This document shows positions 9,727-18,050 of a stretch of 64,000 bases of DNA, piece by piece. The translations under genes were made by a program, and so were the position numbers. The DNA is taken from positions 6,372-70,371 of the forward strand of contig JAWKTV010000022.1 of assembly GCA_041398905.1 (NCBI GenBank). The letters are read 5' to 3'. Source of the DNA: JAWKTV01 sp041398905. Its GTDB lineage: Bacteria > Planctomycetota > Planctomycetia > Planctomycetales > Planctomycetaceae. Below the pieces are notes generated by a model. The model was not told where the DNA came from. It saw only the letters and a list, made by a program, of their open reading frames with translations, and searched no databases. Positions within the stretch are counted from its first letter, which is position 1. Each line of letters begins with the position of its first letter.

Positions 9727-10881
9727 ATGCCCGAGACACTGACGGAACAGCTCGTCTCATCCACCACCGGCTTGCGGGCCGCGCAGGAGGAGCTTCGCGC
9801 GGAGGTGGTGCGTCGTCACGCCTTGCTGACGGAATATGCGACGCTGAAAGGTGTGGACGCGCTGCTGCTGCAGCGTCCGGCGAACATCGCCTGGCTGACC
9901 TGCGGGGCTGAGGTTTCGCGCCCGGGAAGTTGTCAGTCCGTGGCGAGCGTTTTTCTGATGAAGGAGGCCCGCTGCCTTCTGGCGAGCAATGTCGATTCGC
10001 CGTATCTGTTCGATGGCCCGTTCAACGGTCTTGGTTTTCAACTCAAGGAGCGGCCGTGGCATGAGGGGCTGCGGACGCTGCTGAGCGATGTGTGTCGCGG
10101 TCGCAAGGTAGCGAGCGACGCGCCCGTTGACGGTGTCCCGGTGGTCGATTACGAGTTGTCGGCGTTTCGACGACAGATGAATGAGTTCGAGGAACGTCAT
10201 CTCCGCGAGTTGGGTCGGGACTTGGCGCACTGCATCGAAGCGACGTGCCGCACGTGCGATCAGGGGATCCCTGAATCGGAACTGGCGGCACAGTTGCACC
10301 ACCGACTGGTGCGACGGCAGATCACGCCCTTGCAGATTCGGGTCGCGTCGGATGGCCGGAGTGAGCGGTACCGGAATTGGACGTTTTCGGATGCTCCGAT
10401 TCAGCGGGGGGCGACGGTTTCGATCTTCGCTCGTCAGCACGGGCTGCATTTGGGGGTGACGCGGACGTTCGCGTTCGAGTCTCCTGATGAGGAGACGTTG
10501 AAGCGGCACCAGCACGCTTCGCTGGTGCTGGCTTCGGCGATGTACTTCTCACAGGTTGGTTGGGAAATGCGGGAGACCTGGAGCCGGCTGCAGCGGATCT
10601 ACGACAAGTTTGGTGCTGCGGAAGAGTGGCGATTGGCGGAGCAGGGTATGCTGACGGGCTATGACGCCTGCGAGTGCGCCGTCACGCCGGGGGCCGATGT
10701 GCGGCTGGGGGCGGGCAACGTTGTGTGCTGGCAGCCGAGCGTGGGCGGGGCGATGGTGGGCGATTCGGTGCTGGTTCGCGGGGAGGGTCAGCTTTGTCTG
10801 ACACCGGCTTCGCACTGGCCCACGCTCAGCATCGAGGTCAAGGGGACGCAGATCGACGTGCCGGATATCCTGCGTCGGTAG
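9727..10881 (+). CDS. M24 (creatinase/aminopeptidase P fold) protein lacking metal ligands
   Basis: The frame is open from 9190, but the 5' part is a shadow of the minus-strand gene; ATG 9727 (MPETLTEQLVS), with GGGAGT about ten bases upstream, gives a clean 384-residue protein. Residues ~25-140 resemble the creatinase N-terminal domain ('GVDALLLQRPANIAWLTCG'). The C-terminal half follows the M24 pita-bread pattern: 'GATVSIFARQHGLHLGVTRTF' aligns with the D...D strand pair, and 'LGAGNVVCWQPSVGGAMVGDSVLV' with the 'EPG...ED' region. The five ligands of active M24 enzymes (Asp, Asp, His, Glu, Glu) appear replaced (Phe, Gly, Gly/Tyr, Gln and Val/Gly at the expected places). This suggests a non-hydrolytic member of the fold. 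No signal peptide; cytoplasmic. The function is unknown. Confidence 0.8.
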   Translation: MPETLTEQLVSSTTGLRAAQEELRAEVVRRHALLTEYATLKGVDALLLQRPANIAWLTCGAEVSRPGSCQSVASVFLMKEARCLLASNVDSPYLFDGPFNGLGFQLKERPWHEGLRTLLSDVCRGRKVASDAPVDGVPVVDYELSAFRRQMNEFEERHLRELGRDLAHCIEATCRTCDQGIPESELAAQLHHRLVRRQITPLQIRVASDGRSERYRNWTFSDAPIQRGATVSIFARQHGLHLGVTRTFAFESPDEETLKRHQHASLVLASAMYFSQVGWEMRETWSRLQRIYDKFGAAEEWRLAEQGMLTGYDACECAVTPGADVRLGAGNVVCWQPSVGGAMVGDSVLVRGEGQLCLTPASHWPTLSIEVKGTQIDVPDILRR

Positions 10882-11179
10882 GGCTTCGCGGCGACTTTGC
10901 TGTTCGCCCGCAGATCGCATTGATGGCGGTGCTTTCCCGGATGGCCTGGCGCGCCGTTGCGAGTGTGACGATTTCTGCGCGGGACCGTGGGATGAGGCGG
11001 CTTCTGCGAAATGGTGCTCGTGTGAGCCAGTTCACAGTCTCGCCGTGACGAAGCGGCACAATCCTATGTGGATCGTGTATCTTTCCTGCTGAGAGACCTC
11101 ACGTCGCCGCGGCATTGCTCCTGCACTCGGGTGGAGTTGCGTGGCGTGTCTTCATCACTTACCCGAAGAGGAACGTAAA
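10882..11179. other. Intergenic region upstream of the bufferin cluster
   Basis: About 300 bases with no convincing gene. It should contain the promoter of the metallophore cluster, but I see no strong -35/-10 pair and no clear operator palindrome. The only solid signal is the ribosome binding site GAAGAGGA at about 11165-11172, which fixes the start at 11180. Confidence 0.45.
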
Positions 11180-11716
11180 ATGGCTCGCGTTGACGTGACA
11201 CGGCGGAACTTCAGTCAACTGACGGCCGCCGCCCTGGGTGGCATTGTGGCCGGCTCGATGGTTGGCTGCGAAAGCGGTGGCGGTGGTGGTGCGGGTGATG
11301 GAACTGGCGGCGGTGCCGGCGACGGCAGTGGCGGCGGTGCCGGTCACGAGGCGGAAGGTGGCGGTGAGGCGGCTGGCGGTGGTGATGCTGCCGAGCCAGT
11401 GTCGCTGTTGCTGGAGGAGCCGCATGTTTGCCGCGGTCTGAACACCTGCAAGGGAAAGGGGGCAAGCGGCGAGAATGCCTGCGCCGGACAGGGAACGTGC
11501 GCGACCGCGGTGGCTCACGAGTGTGCCGGGCACAACGAGTGCAAGGGCCAGGGAGGCTGCGGCGGCAAGCATGGTCAGAACGAGTGCAAAGGTCAGGGCG
11601 GCTGTGCGGTGCCGGTCGCCGCATCGCATGGTTGGGAAGGTGTGCGTACGAAGTTCGAGGAAGCGATGAAGGCGGCGGGCAAGGGTGACGTCGGGGCCGC
11701 TCCGCCGGAGGCCTGA
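11180..11716 (+). CDS. Bufferin-type (BufA2-like) Cys-rich RiPP metallophore precursor with lipoprotein leader
   Basis: Start ATG 11180 follows GAAGAGGA at good spacing and gives 178 residues. Residues 1-30 form an export leader with a twin-arginine-like 'RRNFSQL' and a lipobox-like 'GSMVGC' (Cys30). Residues 31-75 are a Gly/Ala-rich linker. Residues 82-145 hold nine cysteines (84, 90, 101, 107, 115, 121, 127, 136, 142), with C-x5-C spacing within each cluster and repeated N-x-C-x-G-x-G units. The C-terminus (from ~150) is amphipathic (GWEGVRTKFEEAMKAAG). Known for the family: small Cys-rich precursors encoded beside DUF692 (MNIO) and DUF2063 proteins are modified on cysteines, exported, and bind copper or related metals. 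Here both partner genes follow directly. The predicted role is a periplasmic, possibly membrane-anchored metal buffer. Identity as a BufA2-type precursor is strong by context and motif; the metal is inferred. Confidence 0.85.
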   Translation: MARVDVTRRNFSQLTAAALGGIVAGSMVGCESGGGGGAGDGTGGGAGDGSGGGAGHEAEGGGEAAGGGDAAEPVSLLLEEPHVCRGLNTCKGKGASGENACAGQGTCATAVAHECAGHNECKGQGGCGGKHGQNECKGQGGCAVPVAASHGWEGVRTKFEEAMKAAGKGDVGAAPPEA

Positions 11717-11871
11717 GTTTGATTGACTGGACGTTGCCCGCATGTGCGCGGGTGGCGATGCGTCGTTGGGCACCCTGTCGCGTCGGATGCGTTGAGCAAT
11801 CGACCGACGGGGGCGTCCCGGTGATCCTGATGAGCGGAGCCGGACCAGTGTCACTCGACCGGCGGTCATGA

Positions 11872-12996
11872 ATGTCCCAGCGACTCTCTGAATCCCAGCG
11901 CCGTTCCATGCCGACCCCGCGACTCGGACTACCGAACCTGGGCTTGGGTGTCGGACTGCGGACCGTGCATTATCAGCACATTCTTCGCGCACGTCCGGCG
12001 GTCGACTGGTTCGAGATCATCTCGGAAAACTACATGGACTCGCAGGGTCGTCCCGCGCATGTTCTGGATCAGATCGCCGAGCGATATCCGATCGTGATGC
12101 ATGGTGTGTCCCTGTCGATCGGCAGCAGTGATCCGCTCGACTTCGAGTATCTGGGCAAGCTGCGGCGGCTTGCGGCGCGGGTGCGGACGAGGTGGGTGTC
12201 CGACCATCTCTGCTGGACGGGTGTCGCGGGGCTCAACACGCACGACCTGTTGCCGGTTCCGCTGACGGAAGAGTCGCTGCGTCACGTGTGTGAACGGATC
12301 CGAGTCGTCCAGGAGTTTCTGGAGCGGCCGCTGGTGCTGGAGAACCCCAGCAGCTATGTCACGTTCGCCTGTTCGGTGATGCCGGAGTGGGAGTATCTGT
12401 CGCGAATGACCGAGGCGACGGGGTGCGGGCTGCTGCTGGATGTGAACAACGTTTACGTGTCGAGCCGCAACCACGATTTCGATCCGGTCGAGTATCTCGA
12501 GAACATACCGGCCGACCGCGTGGTGCAATGTCATCTGGCGGGGCATACCGATCTGGGGACGCACTGCATCGACACGCATGACGGCCGTGTGATTGACCAG
12601 GTGTGGGACCTGTATCGCCTCGCGCATCAGCGGACTGGCGGGGTCTCGACACTTCTGGAGTGGGATGCCCAGATCCCCTCGTTTGAGGAGGTCCACGCGG
12701 AGGTGCTGCGGGCGGAGGCGATCGTCGGCGCGTCGCATGGAGTTTCGGATAGCGAGCGATCCCGGGCCGACGATCCGCCTGTGGGGAATGTTGAGACCGA
12801 GCCGTGTGTGGACGATACGGCCGCGGAGGATGAGGCACTGACGGATTTGGGCGCGCGATTCGCTGGCGAACGCCGTGCCGCGGCAGCCGTTGAGCGGTAT
12901 CGGCCGTGGATCGAGAGCGCGGTGATGAGCGGGGCCCTTCACTACGACAGTTGCAGGACTGGATGCAGCGGGTCATCACGCATCCTGCCGGCGTGA
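11872..12996 (+). CDS. bufB: DUF692 / MNIO family iron-dependent peptide-modifying enzyme (BufB)
   Basis: A multinuclear non-haem iron oxidative enzyme predicted to modify cysteines of the precursor encoded 155 bases upstream. Starts at ATG 11872 or 11908 (MPTPRLGLPNLGLGVGLR) are both possible. The TIM-barrel core shows all the expected metal-binding motifs in order: 'MHGVSLSIG', 'VSDHLCW', 'LENPSSY', 'DVNNVYVSSRNHDFDP', 'CHLAGHTD', 'DTHDG' and 'LEWDAQIPSFEEV'. The domain normally ends near here, but the frame continues for ~80 more residues through an acidic linker ('DDTAAEDEALTDLG') and a helical piece ('RRAAAAVERYRPWIE'). As written it stops at 12994 after running over the start of the next gene. 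If one base is missing from the GGGGCCC run at 12930, the frame would read straight into the DUF2063 protein. Confidence 0.88.
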   Translation: MSQRLSESQRRSMPTPRLGLPNLGLGVGLRTVHYQHILRARPAVDWFEIISENYMDSQGRPAHVLDQIAERYPIVMHGVSLSIGSSDPLDFEYLGKLRRLAARVRTRWVSDHLCWTGVAGLNTHDLLPVPLTEESLRHVCERIRVVQEFLERPLVLENPSSYVTFACSVMPEWEYLSRMTEATGCGLLLDVNNVYVSSRNHDFDPVEYLENIPADRVVQCHLAGHTDLGTHCIDTHDGRVIDQVWDLYRLAHQRTGGVSTLLEWDAQIPSFEEVHAEVLRAEAIVGASHGVSDSERSRADDPPVGNVETEPCVDDTAAEDEALTDLGARFAGERRAAAAVERYRPWIESAVMSGALHYDSCRTGCSGSSRILPA

Positions 12997-13818
12997 CGGC
13001 CGGACTGGAAGCGAGCGGCGACGCCGCGGCGGACGCGATCCGCGTGGGGCCGGACTCGATCGAGTCGGTGATCGACCGGTCGCTCGCCTGTACGAGCGTC
13101 GAACGGCTGGCGGTGTACAGTAATGCGTACCGGGCGCGGCTGATCGAATGTCTGTCGGGCGAGTTCGCGACGCTCGCGACGATCGTCGGGAGTGAGACGT
13201 TCGATCAGTTGGCGAGCGAGTACCTGCAGGCACGGCCCTCCACCAGTTACACGCTTGGAGAACTTGGTCGGGAGTTTCCGGGGTATCTCGCGAGAACGCG
13301 TCCGCCCCGCGCGGGCGATGACGAGTCGCCGGACTGGGCGGACCTGGTGATTGACGTCGCGACGCTCGATCGCTGCTACGCGGAGGTGTTCGACGGACCG
13401 GGCGAGGAAGGTGCTTCTCCGCTGGCGGCGGATGCGATCAGCGAGGTGCCGGTCGAGCGGGTCGGAAAACTGATTGTGCGTCCGACCGCTTCGCTGCGAT
13501 TACTGCGGTTCAAGTTTCCGGTCCACGAGTTGGGCGCGGCAGGTGCGCGAGGGGACAGCGGTCAGCTTGTCGCCGCCGCGGCCAACGCGACTCGCGATCT
13601 ATCGCCGCGACTTCGTGGTCCGCCGGATCGAGTTGACGGAAGGGCAGTACGCGGTGTTGAACGCCATGCAGGCGGGTGAGCATTTGAACGCCGCGATCGC
13701 GGCGGCCGCCGCGGCGACAACGGATGACGGGGAGACGCTGCGAGATCAGTTGAAGGACTGGTTTCGGACCTGGACGGTCGGTCGACTGTTTCGAGCCATC
13801 GAGCCGCCGTCAGTATGA
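12906..13818 (+). CDS. bufC: DUF2063 family RiPP-precursor partner protein (BufC/HvfC-like), one frame break
   Basis: The product contains the N-terminal DUF2063 helical domain ('SLRQLQDWMQRVITHP', then 'VERLAVYSNAYRARLIECLSGEF'), which in this family recruits the precursor to the MNIO enzyme. The frame changes near 13540 (FPVHELGA / QVREGTAVSLSPPRP), and the C-terminal winged-helix-like part (AIYRRDFVVRRIELTEGQYAVLNAMQAG) continues to TGA at 13816. GTG 12906 would give a start overlapping bufB by ~90 bases; ATG 12925 would be the start if one base were restored in the nearby GGGGCCC run. The gene is certainly cotranscribed with bufB. Length after repair is ~300 residues, normal for the family. 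Cytoplasmic. Confidence 0.82.
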
Positions 13819-13831
13819 TGTCGTTGTTCGT

Positions 13832-15017
13832 GTGATTCCCGCGTCGTCTGGCCGTACCCGTGACCGATCGCTCCGCCGCAACCGCATCGACGGTGCCGCC
13901 CCATGGCGAGGCGGGGTTGGCGTCGACAGACCGCAGTCTCGACGACCCGGCTGGCGTGGGTGGTTGTGGAGGGTTGGTGCCGGGATGGCGGCGGCGGTGC
14001 TGCTGGGCGAGTTGATTGTGCGGGCGGCTGTAACGTTGCAGGGGAGCAGCAGCAACGTGTTCGCCGCTCCGGTGCTGATGTATCAGCCGCGGGCGGGGAT
14101 GGATACGAACTGGCCGCCGGGTTTGCGCTGCGAACAGCGAGTCGCAACCTGACCATCAACGACGCCGGATTTCGCGGCGAGCCGGTGTCGCTGCGTAAGA
14201 CGCCGGGGCGAACCAGGGTGGTGATCGTTGGAGGGTCGGCGGCGTTTGGATATGCGGTCAGCGACGAGCAGACGGCCGCCGCGTTGTTGCCGGAGATGAT
14301 GCTTCAGGCGGGCTGTGAGATCGAGACGATCAATGCGGGAGTGCCCGGCTATGACGCGGAGCTGGTGACGCTGCGTGTGGTCGAGCGGATCGCCGCGTAT
14401 CAGCCTGACGTGGTGATCGTGTATCTCGGGTGGAACGACTTACCGTCGCTGATGTCCACAGCGGCAGTGTCTCGTCGTCGGCCGCGGCTGGGGAGTCCGC
14501 TGGAGCGTTGTCTGGCGGGGCGATCGGTGTTATGGGGACTGCTGCGGTACAGCGGTGGTTCCGATGGCGGTGGTTTCTCCCGAGCGGGGACGGCAGCTTC
14601 GCGATGACGGCGGCGGGTCGTGATCGCTTTGAACGACGGCTGGAAGAACTGGCGGAGGCGATCCGCGACTCCGGGGCGCGCATGCTCGTATGTACTCAGT
14701 CGATGGTGCTGCATCGTGACGGGGCCCGTGACGAGATAGCGAGGATCTCGCGGAATCCGACACGGCAGCGCGAGCTGGTTGAGACCGGCGAGCAGTTGGC
14801 CGAGTTGCTGGCGCGGTTCGCCGAGCGACATCGTGCACCGCTGGTGGATGCCTATCGCGGCATCGCGCCGACGCGGTCGCACCTGGTCGATGCGATTCAT
14901 CTGACGGCGGCCGGAGAACGAAGGCTGGCAGGCTTGCCGGCGCGACGCGCTCGTCGCGATGCTGCCGGCTGCGGACACGACGGACCGGCAATTGAGGAAT
15001 GGCGACAAGCCCGATGA
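13832..15017 (+). CDS. Membrane-anchored SGNH/GDSL-type hydrolase, at least two frame breaks
   Basis: Starting near GTG 13832, residues ~45-67 form a single membrane anchor (WLWRVGAGMAAAVLLGELIV). The frame breaks near 14147 (QRVA / NLTINDAGFRGE) and near 14577 (DGGGF / LPSGDGSFAMTAAG), the latter consistent with one missing C. The reconstructed ~390-residue protein has SGNH-family features: block I as 'VVIVGGSAAFG' (GGS in place of GDS), 'INAGVPGYDAELV', block III 'VYLGWNDLPS', and a C-terminal 'DAIHLTAAG' supplying the Asp and His. Such proteins deacetylate or esterify cell-surface glycans and lipids. The last ~25 residues also read plausibly in another frame (RDALVAMLPAADTTD), so a third indel is possible. 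Its stop overlaps the methyltransferase start (ATGA at 15014), so the two are probably coupled. Confidence 0.75.
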
Positions 15018-15874
15018 GTGAATCCCGCATGTCCGAGGAACGATTCGAGTTCGGCGCGAATTGGCGTCGGTTTCTGGAGACCGTCGACGAGGAGCGAGTC
15101 GCCGCAGCGATCGCGTCGCTCAGGCGACTGTTGCGGGTGGAGACTTTGGCGGGACGGCGGTTTCTGGACGTGGGGAGCGGCAGCGGCCTGTTCAGCCTCG
15201 CGGCACACCGATTGGGCGCTACAGTTCATTCCTTCGACTTCGATCCGCAATCGGTGGCTTGCACGCGCGAGATTCAATCAAGATTCGCACCGGCTGCGCC
15301 CGATTGGACGATCGAGCAGGGTTCCGCGCTCGACTCCGGTTATCTCGACCAACTGGAGCCGGCCGATGTCGTTTATTCGTGGGGAGTGCTGCATCATACG
15401 GGCGAGATGTGGCGAGCGATGGATCTGGTGCGTGAGCGTGTCGCATCCGGGGGCACGCTGGCAATCGCGTTGTATAACGATCAGGGAGAGATCACGGGCC
15501 GTTGGGTCGGCGTCAAGCGGCTGTACCAGCGGCTGCCGGGGCTGTTGCGTCCGCTGCTGGTGGGGACTGTTGGCGGGGTGATGCTTGCGGACCGCGTCGC
15601 GCGGAGCATCGCGGGAGCGTTCGTGCGCGCGGCGACGCTGCAGAATCCGTTGCAGCCGGTGCGTCAATTCTCACGACGACTCGCCGGTCCCGAACCGCGG
15701 GGGATGCACCGCTGGTACGATCTGGTGGATTGGGTTGGCGGTTGGCCGTTCGAGGTCGCGAAGCCCGAAGACGTTGTGGACTTCTTGTCGGAACGGGGCT
15801 TCCGACTGCGTTGGCTGACGACGTGCGGCGGCAAGCTGGGCTGCAACGAGTTCGTATTCACACGCGATCCTTGA
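15014..15874 (+). CDS. Class I SAM-dependent methyltransferase
   Basis: ATG 15014 overlaps the preceding stop (ATGA); in-frame ATGs at 14999 and 15029 are alternatives. The protein (~286 residues from 15014) has the class I Rossmann signature: motif I 'FLDVGSGSGLFSLAA', an acidic residue after strand 2 ('VHSFDFDPQS'), 'IEQGSALD', and post-motif 'DVVYSWGVLHHTG'. A C-terminal extension with aromatic residues (HRWYDLVDWVGGWPFEVAKPEDV) resembles small-molecule or surface-glycan methyltransferases often seen in planctomycetes. Coupling to the SGNH hydrolase suggests that both modify the same envelope glycan or lipid. The substrate is not assignable. Confidence 0.85.
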   Translation: MSESRMSEERFEFGANWRRFLETVDEERVAAAIASLRRLLRVETLAGRRFLDVGSGSGLFSLAAHRLGATVHSFDFDPQSVACTREIQSRFAPAAPDWTIEQGSALDSGYLDQLEPADVVYSWGVLHHTGEMWRAMDLVRERVASGGTLAIALYNDQGEITGRWVGVKRLYQRLPGLLRPLLVGTVGGVMLADRVARSIAGAFVRAATLQNPLQPVRQFSRRLAGPEPRGMHRWYDLVDWVGGWPFEVAKPEDVVDFLSERGFRLRWLTTCGGKLGCNEFVFTRDP

Positions 15875-15949
15875 GCCGCAGCGTGGCCAGGTTTGCGTGT
15901 TGAGATGTTCGGCGGACGTCGTTCCGACCCTGTGCTGGTGCTGGCCTCG

Positions 15950-17338
15950 CTATTCCACACTGTCCGCGATGCCAAGTTGTTCGAGGCGGCGGTAGAGTTT
16001 TGGTCGTGTCATGCCGAGGAGCCGGGCAGCGCGGGCACGGTTGCCATCACACTGCTGGAGGGTCTGTTCGATCAGTTGCCGCTCGACGGTGTCGAGATGC
16101 TGCTGCAAATCGATCGCGACGGGTTCCTGACCTGGGCCGATGCGTTGTGCGTCGAGGCCGGTCCGGAGTCGGAACGGCAAGTCGGCCATCGTGACGAGTC
16201 TGCCGCTGGCGGCGGCATGGCACTCGCGGACGACCTGTTCCAACTCGCGGACGTTGCCGGGCCAGTTGTATTGCTCGAAGGTCTCGCGGACTTCGGCGGC
16301 GAAGCCGTTGAGCTGCTTGTCCTGATCGCGATTGATCCGTTCGAGAAGGTACTGGGCGAGGAGTCTGCGATCGTCGCCGCGGGCGCGGAGCGGGGGGAGC
16401 TGGATGGAGAGCGTGGCCAGCAGTTCGGCGAAGGCGGGGAGCATCTGCTCTGCGGCGACGGCGACGTCGAGCGGGATGCTGTCAGACGAGAAAATGCGGA
16501 GCGGCCTGGTGCTGGTTGTGCGTTGAGTATCGAGCAGGTCGAGCAGCCTGGACTGGAGGTCTCGCGGCAGGTGGGTGACCGATCGCAGGTGGATGGCCGC
16601 CGGCTGAAAGGTGGGGAGCAGCGACTCGTCTGCATCACGTTCCTGCAAGAGTTGATCGAAGGTCCGTTGAAGCTCGAACGGGGAGAGTCGATCGCAGTCT
16701 AGCGGGACGAATGCGAGGAGTCGGTCCTCCGACTGGTAGTGAATGGTGCGGGCGATGGCGTCGCGTCCGGTGCCTGGCTCGCCAAGCAGAAAAACGTGGG
16801 GGCGGCCGGTGGCGGCGAGCTGCACCTGGCGAAGCACCCGCTGCATGGCGGGGGTGGTGCCGACGAGCGAGTCGAACTGGAAACGTCGGCGGAGGTCGGC
16901 GCGAACCGCGGCGAGTTCGGTGTGCGTGCGAACGCCTTCGGGCAGGAGCGGGGCTGCGCCCGAGACTTCTCCGTCGGGCAGGATGATGCCGAGGATGTGC
17001 GGCTCGGCGTTGTCACGGCCGGGCATTGGAAGGAACGCGAGCGAGCGGCGGAGTGGTTCGCCACCGCGAAAATGGAGGATCGCCGGGACGATGGAGGCGG
17101 CGCCTTCGAGTACGACGGCGGGCGGGCAGAGCGAGCCGGTGAGGCTTTCGACCAACTCGGCGTCGGGCTGATCGGCGTAGTCGCAGGTGCGACCGATGAC
17201 GTCGGCGGCGGTCCAGCCGGTCAGCTCTTCGCAGGCCCGATTGAAATAGAGGATGACCCGTCGGCCATTGAGGGCGAAGACGGGAGTGGTGGACTCGTTC
17301 ATCCAGTTCGCCAGACCACTACGACGTTGCCGTGGCAT
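15950..17338 (-). CDS. PAS-AAA-Fis regulator resembling sigma-54 activators, ATPase core degenerate
   Basis: 462 residues from ATG 17338. Residues ~14-125 are a PAS-like sensor ('PVFALNGRRVILYFNRACEELTGW'). Residues ~150-390 follow the sigma-54 activator AAA fold: 'FDSLVGTTPAMQRVLRQV', Walker A-like 'GEPGTGRD' (186-193), 'IQLPPLRARGDDRRLLAQYLL' and 'YNWPGNVRELEQVV'. The C-terminus (~428-456) is a Fis-type helix-turn-helix (NRARAARLLGMTRPKLYRRLEQLGI). Walker A Lys is Arg192, no Walker B acidic pair is present (PAAIHLRSVTHLP replaces TLFLDEI), and the GAFTGA loop that contacts sigma-54 is missing. It is therefore unlikely to open sigma-54 promoters by ATP hydrolysis and may act as a DNA-binding regulator. 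A small gene lies 84 bases upstream on the same strand. Confidence 0.85.
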   Translation of the reverse strand: MPRQRRSGLANWMNESTTPVFALNGRRVILYFNRACEELTGWTAADVIGRTCDYADQPDAELVESLTGSLCPPAVVLEGAASIVPAILHFRGGEPLRRSLAFLPMPGRDNAEPHILGIILPDGEVSGAAPLLPEGVRTHTELAAVRADLRRRFQFDSLVGTTPAMQRVLRQVQLAATGRPHVFLLGEPGTGRDAIARTIHYQSEDRLLAFVPLDCDRLSPFELQRTFDQLLQERDADESLLPTFQPAAIHLRSVTHLPRDLQSRLLDLLDTQRTTSTRPLRIFSSDSIPLDVAVAAEQMLPAFAELLATLSIQLPPLRARGDDRRLLAQYLLERINRDQDKQLNGFAAEVRETFEQYNWPGNVRELEQVVRECHAAASGRLVTMADLPFRLRTGLDAQRIGPGQEPVAIDLQQHLDTVERQLIEQTLQQCDGNRARAARLLGMTRPKLYRRLEQLGIADSVE

Positions 17339-17421
17339 GGCGTGAGGCTGGCGAGCAGGAGAGTGGAGTCGAAACGGGACCGGGATGTCGTCACGGAGTC
17401 CGGGACGTGTTCGCGCGGGAA

Positions 17422-17667
17422 TCAGCCGCCAAAGCGAGCGGCGTACAACCGCTCGATATCGGGGGCGGTGACGGTGATTTCTCGGGTGAATCCGGTGTGC
17501 GCCCGTTCATAGACGACCTGGCTGGCGAGCTGCGGATCGTCATGGAGCGCGCGGGCCAACCAGAGTCGATCATCCTCCGAGAGGTCCGCGAACTCCGGTC
17601 CCCAGTGGGTGATGGTTTCCACGACGAGTGAGTCGACGCGTGGATCAAACTTCTGATAAGCAGGCAT
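17422..17667 (-). CDS. Small conserved protein of unknown function (81 residues)
   Basis: ATG 17667 (MPAYQKFDPRVDSLVVETI) is chosen because the residues beyond it in the same frame have shadow composition. The protein is soluble and charged ('WGPEFADLSEDDRLWLARALHDDPQ') with no cysteine or membrane segment. It lies upstream of the PAS-AAA regulator on the same strand, 84 bases away, so the two may share a transcript. No family was recognised. Confidence 0.6.
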   Translation of the reverse strand: MPAYQKFDPRVDSLVVETITHWGPEFADLSEDDRLWLARALHDDPQLASQVVYERAHTGFTREITVTAPDIERLYAARFGG

Positions 17668-18050
17668 GAGCGTTGCTTCGCGGAACGTCGGGCGACATCG
17701 GAAAACTGGCCGCGAAAAGGATCGCGGGATTGGAGGTAGTTTGTCGCGCGAGGTGGGATGTGTCCAGCGAATCCACGCGTGGAGCAGGGAGGCCCGGCGA
17801 TTTGTTCGGGAGGTGTGGCAGGGGTGCTCCGCAGGAAGCTCACGGTTGGGAGGCGTGCAGCGTGGGGGGCATTCGTTGTCGCGGGTCACTCCGGCCCCCC
17901 TTGGCTCCTTGCCCGATTGTGACTCAACGGGCGTCCCTGGCGGGCGGGTTCGCCGTTCGGGACGGATTCCTGCGAAAGCTTGACACCCGGAAGTGGTGAT
18001 TCAAGTATTCTGGGGGTGGTCGCATTCCATCACCGGATCCAGACAGCTCC
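17668..18050. other. Divergent intergenic region
   Basis: This 383-base region lies between the minus-strand small gene (17667) and the plus-strand secreted protein (18051). No gene was seen. It must hold promoters for both directions; one candidate for the plus strand is listed separately. Confidence 0.45.
17980..18011 (+). promoter_or_regulatory. Possible promoter for the gene at 18051
   Basis: A perfect -35 hexamer TTGACA (17980-17985) is followed by weak -10 candidates: AAGTAT at 17-base spacing or TATTCT at 20-base spacing. It lies 40-70 bases before the start codon. The -10 is poor, so confidence is low. Confidence 0.35.

Noticed and set aside
11720..11780. Small CCCGC/GCGGG hairpin between bufA and bufB as an attenuator
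   Set aside because: Only a five-base-pair stem without a T-run; too weak to claim in GC-rich DNA.
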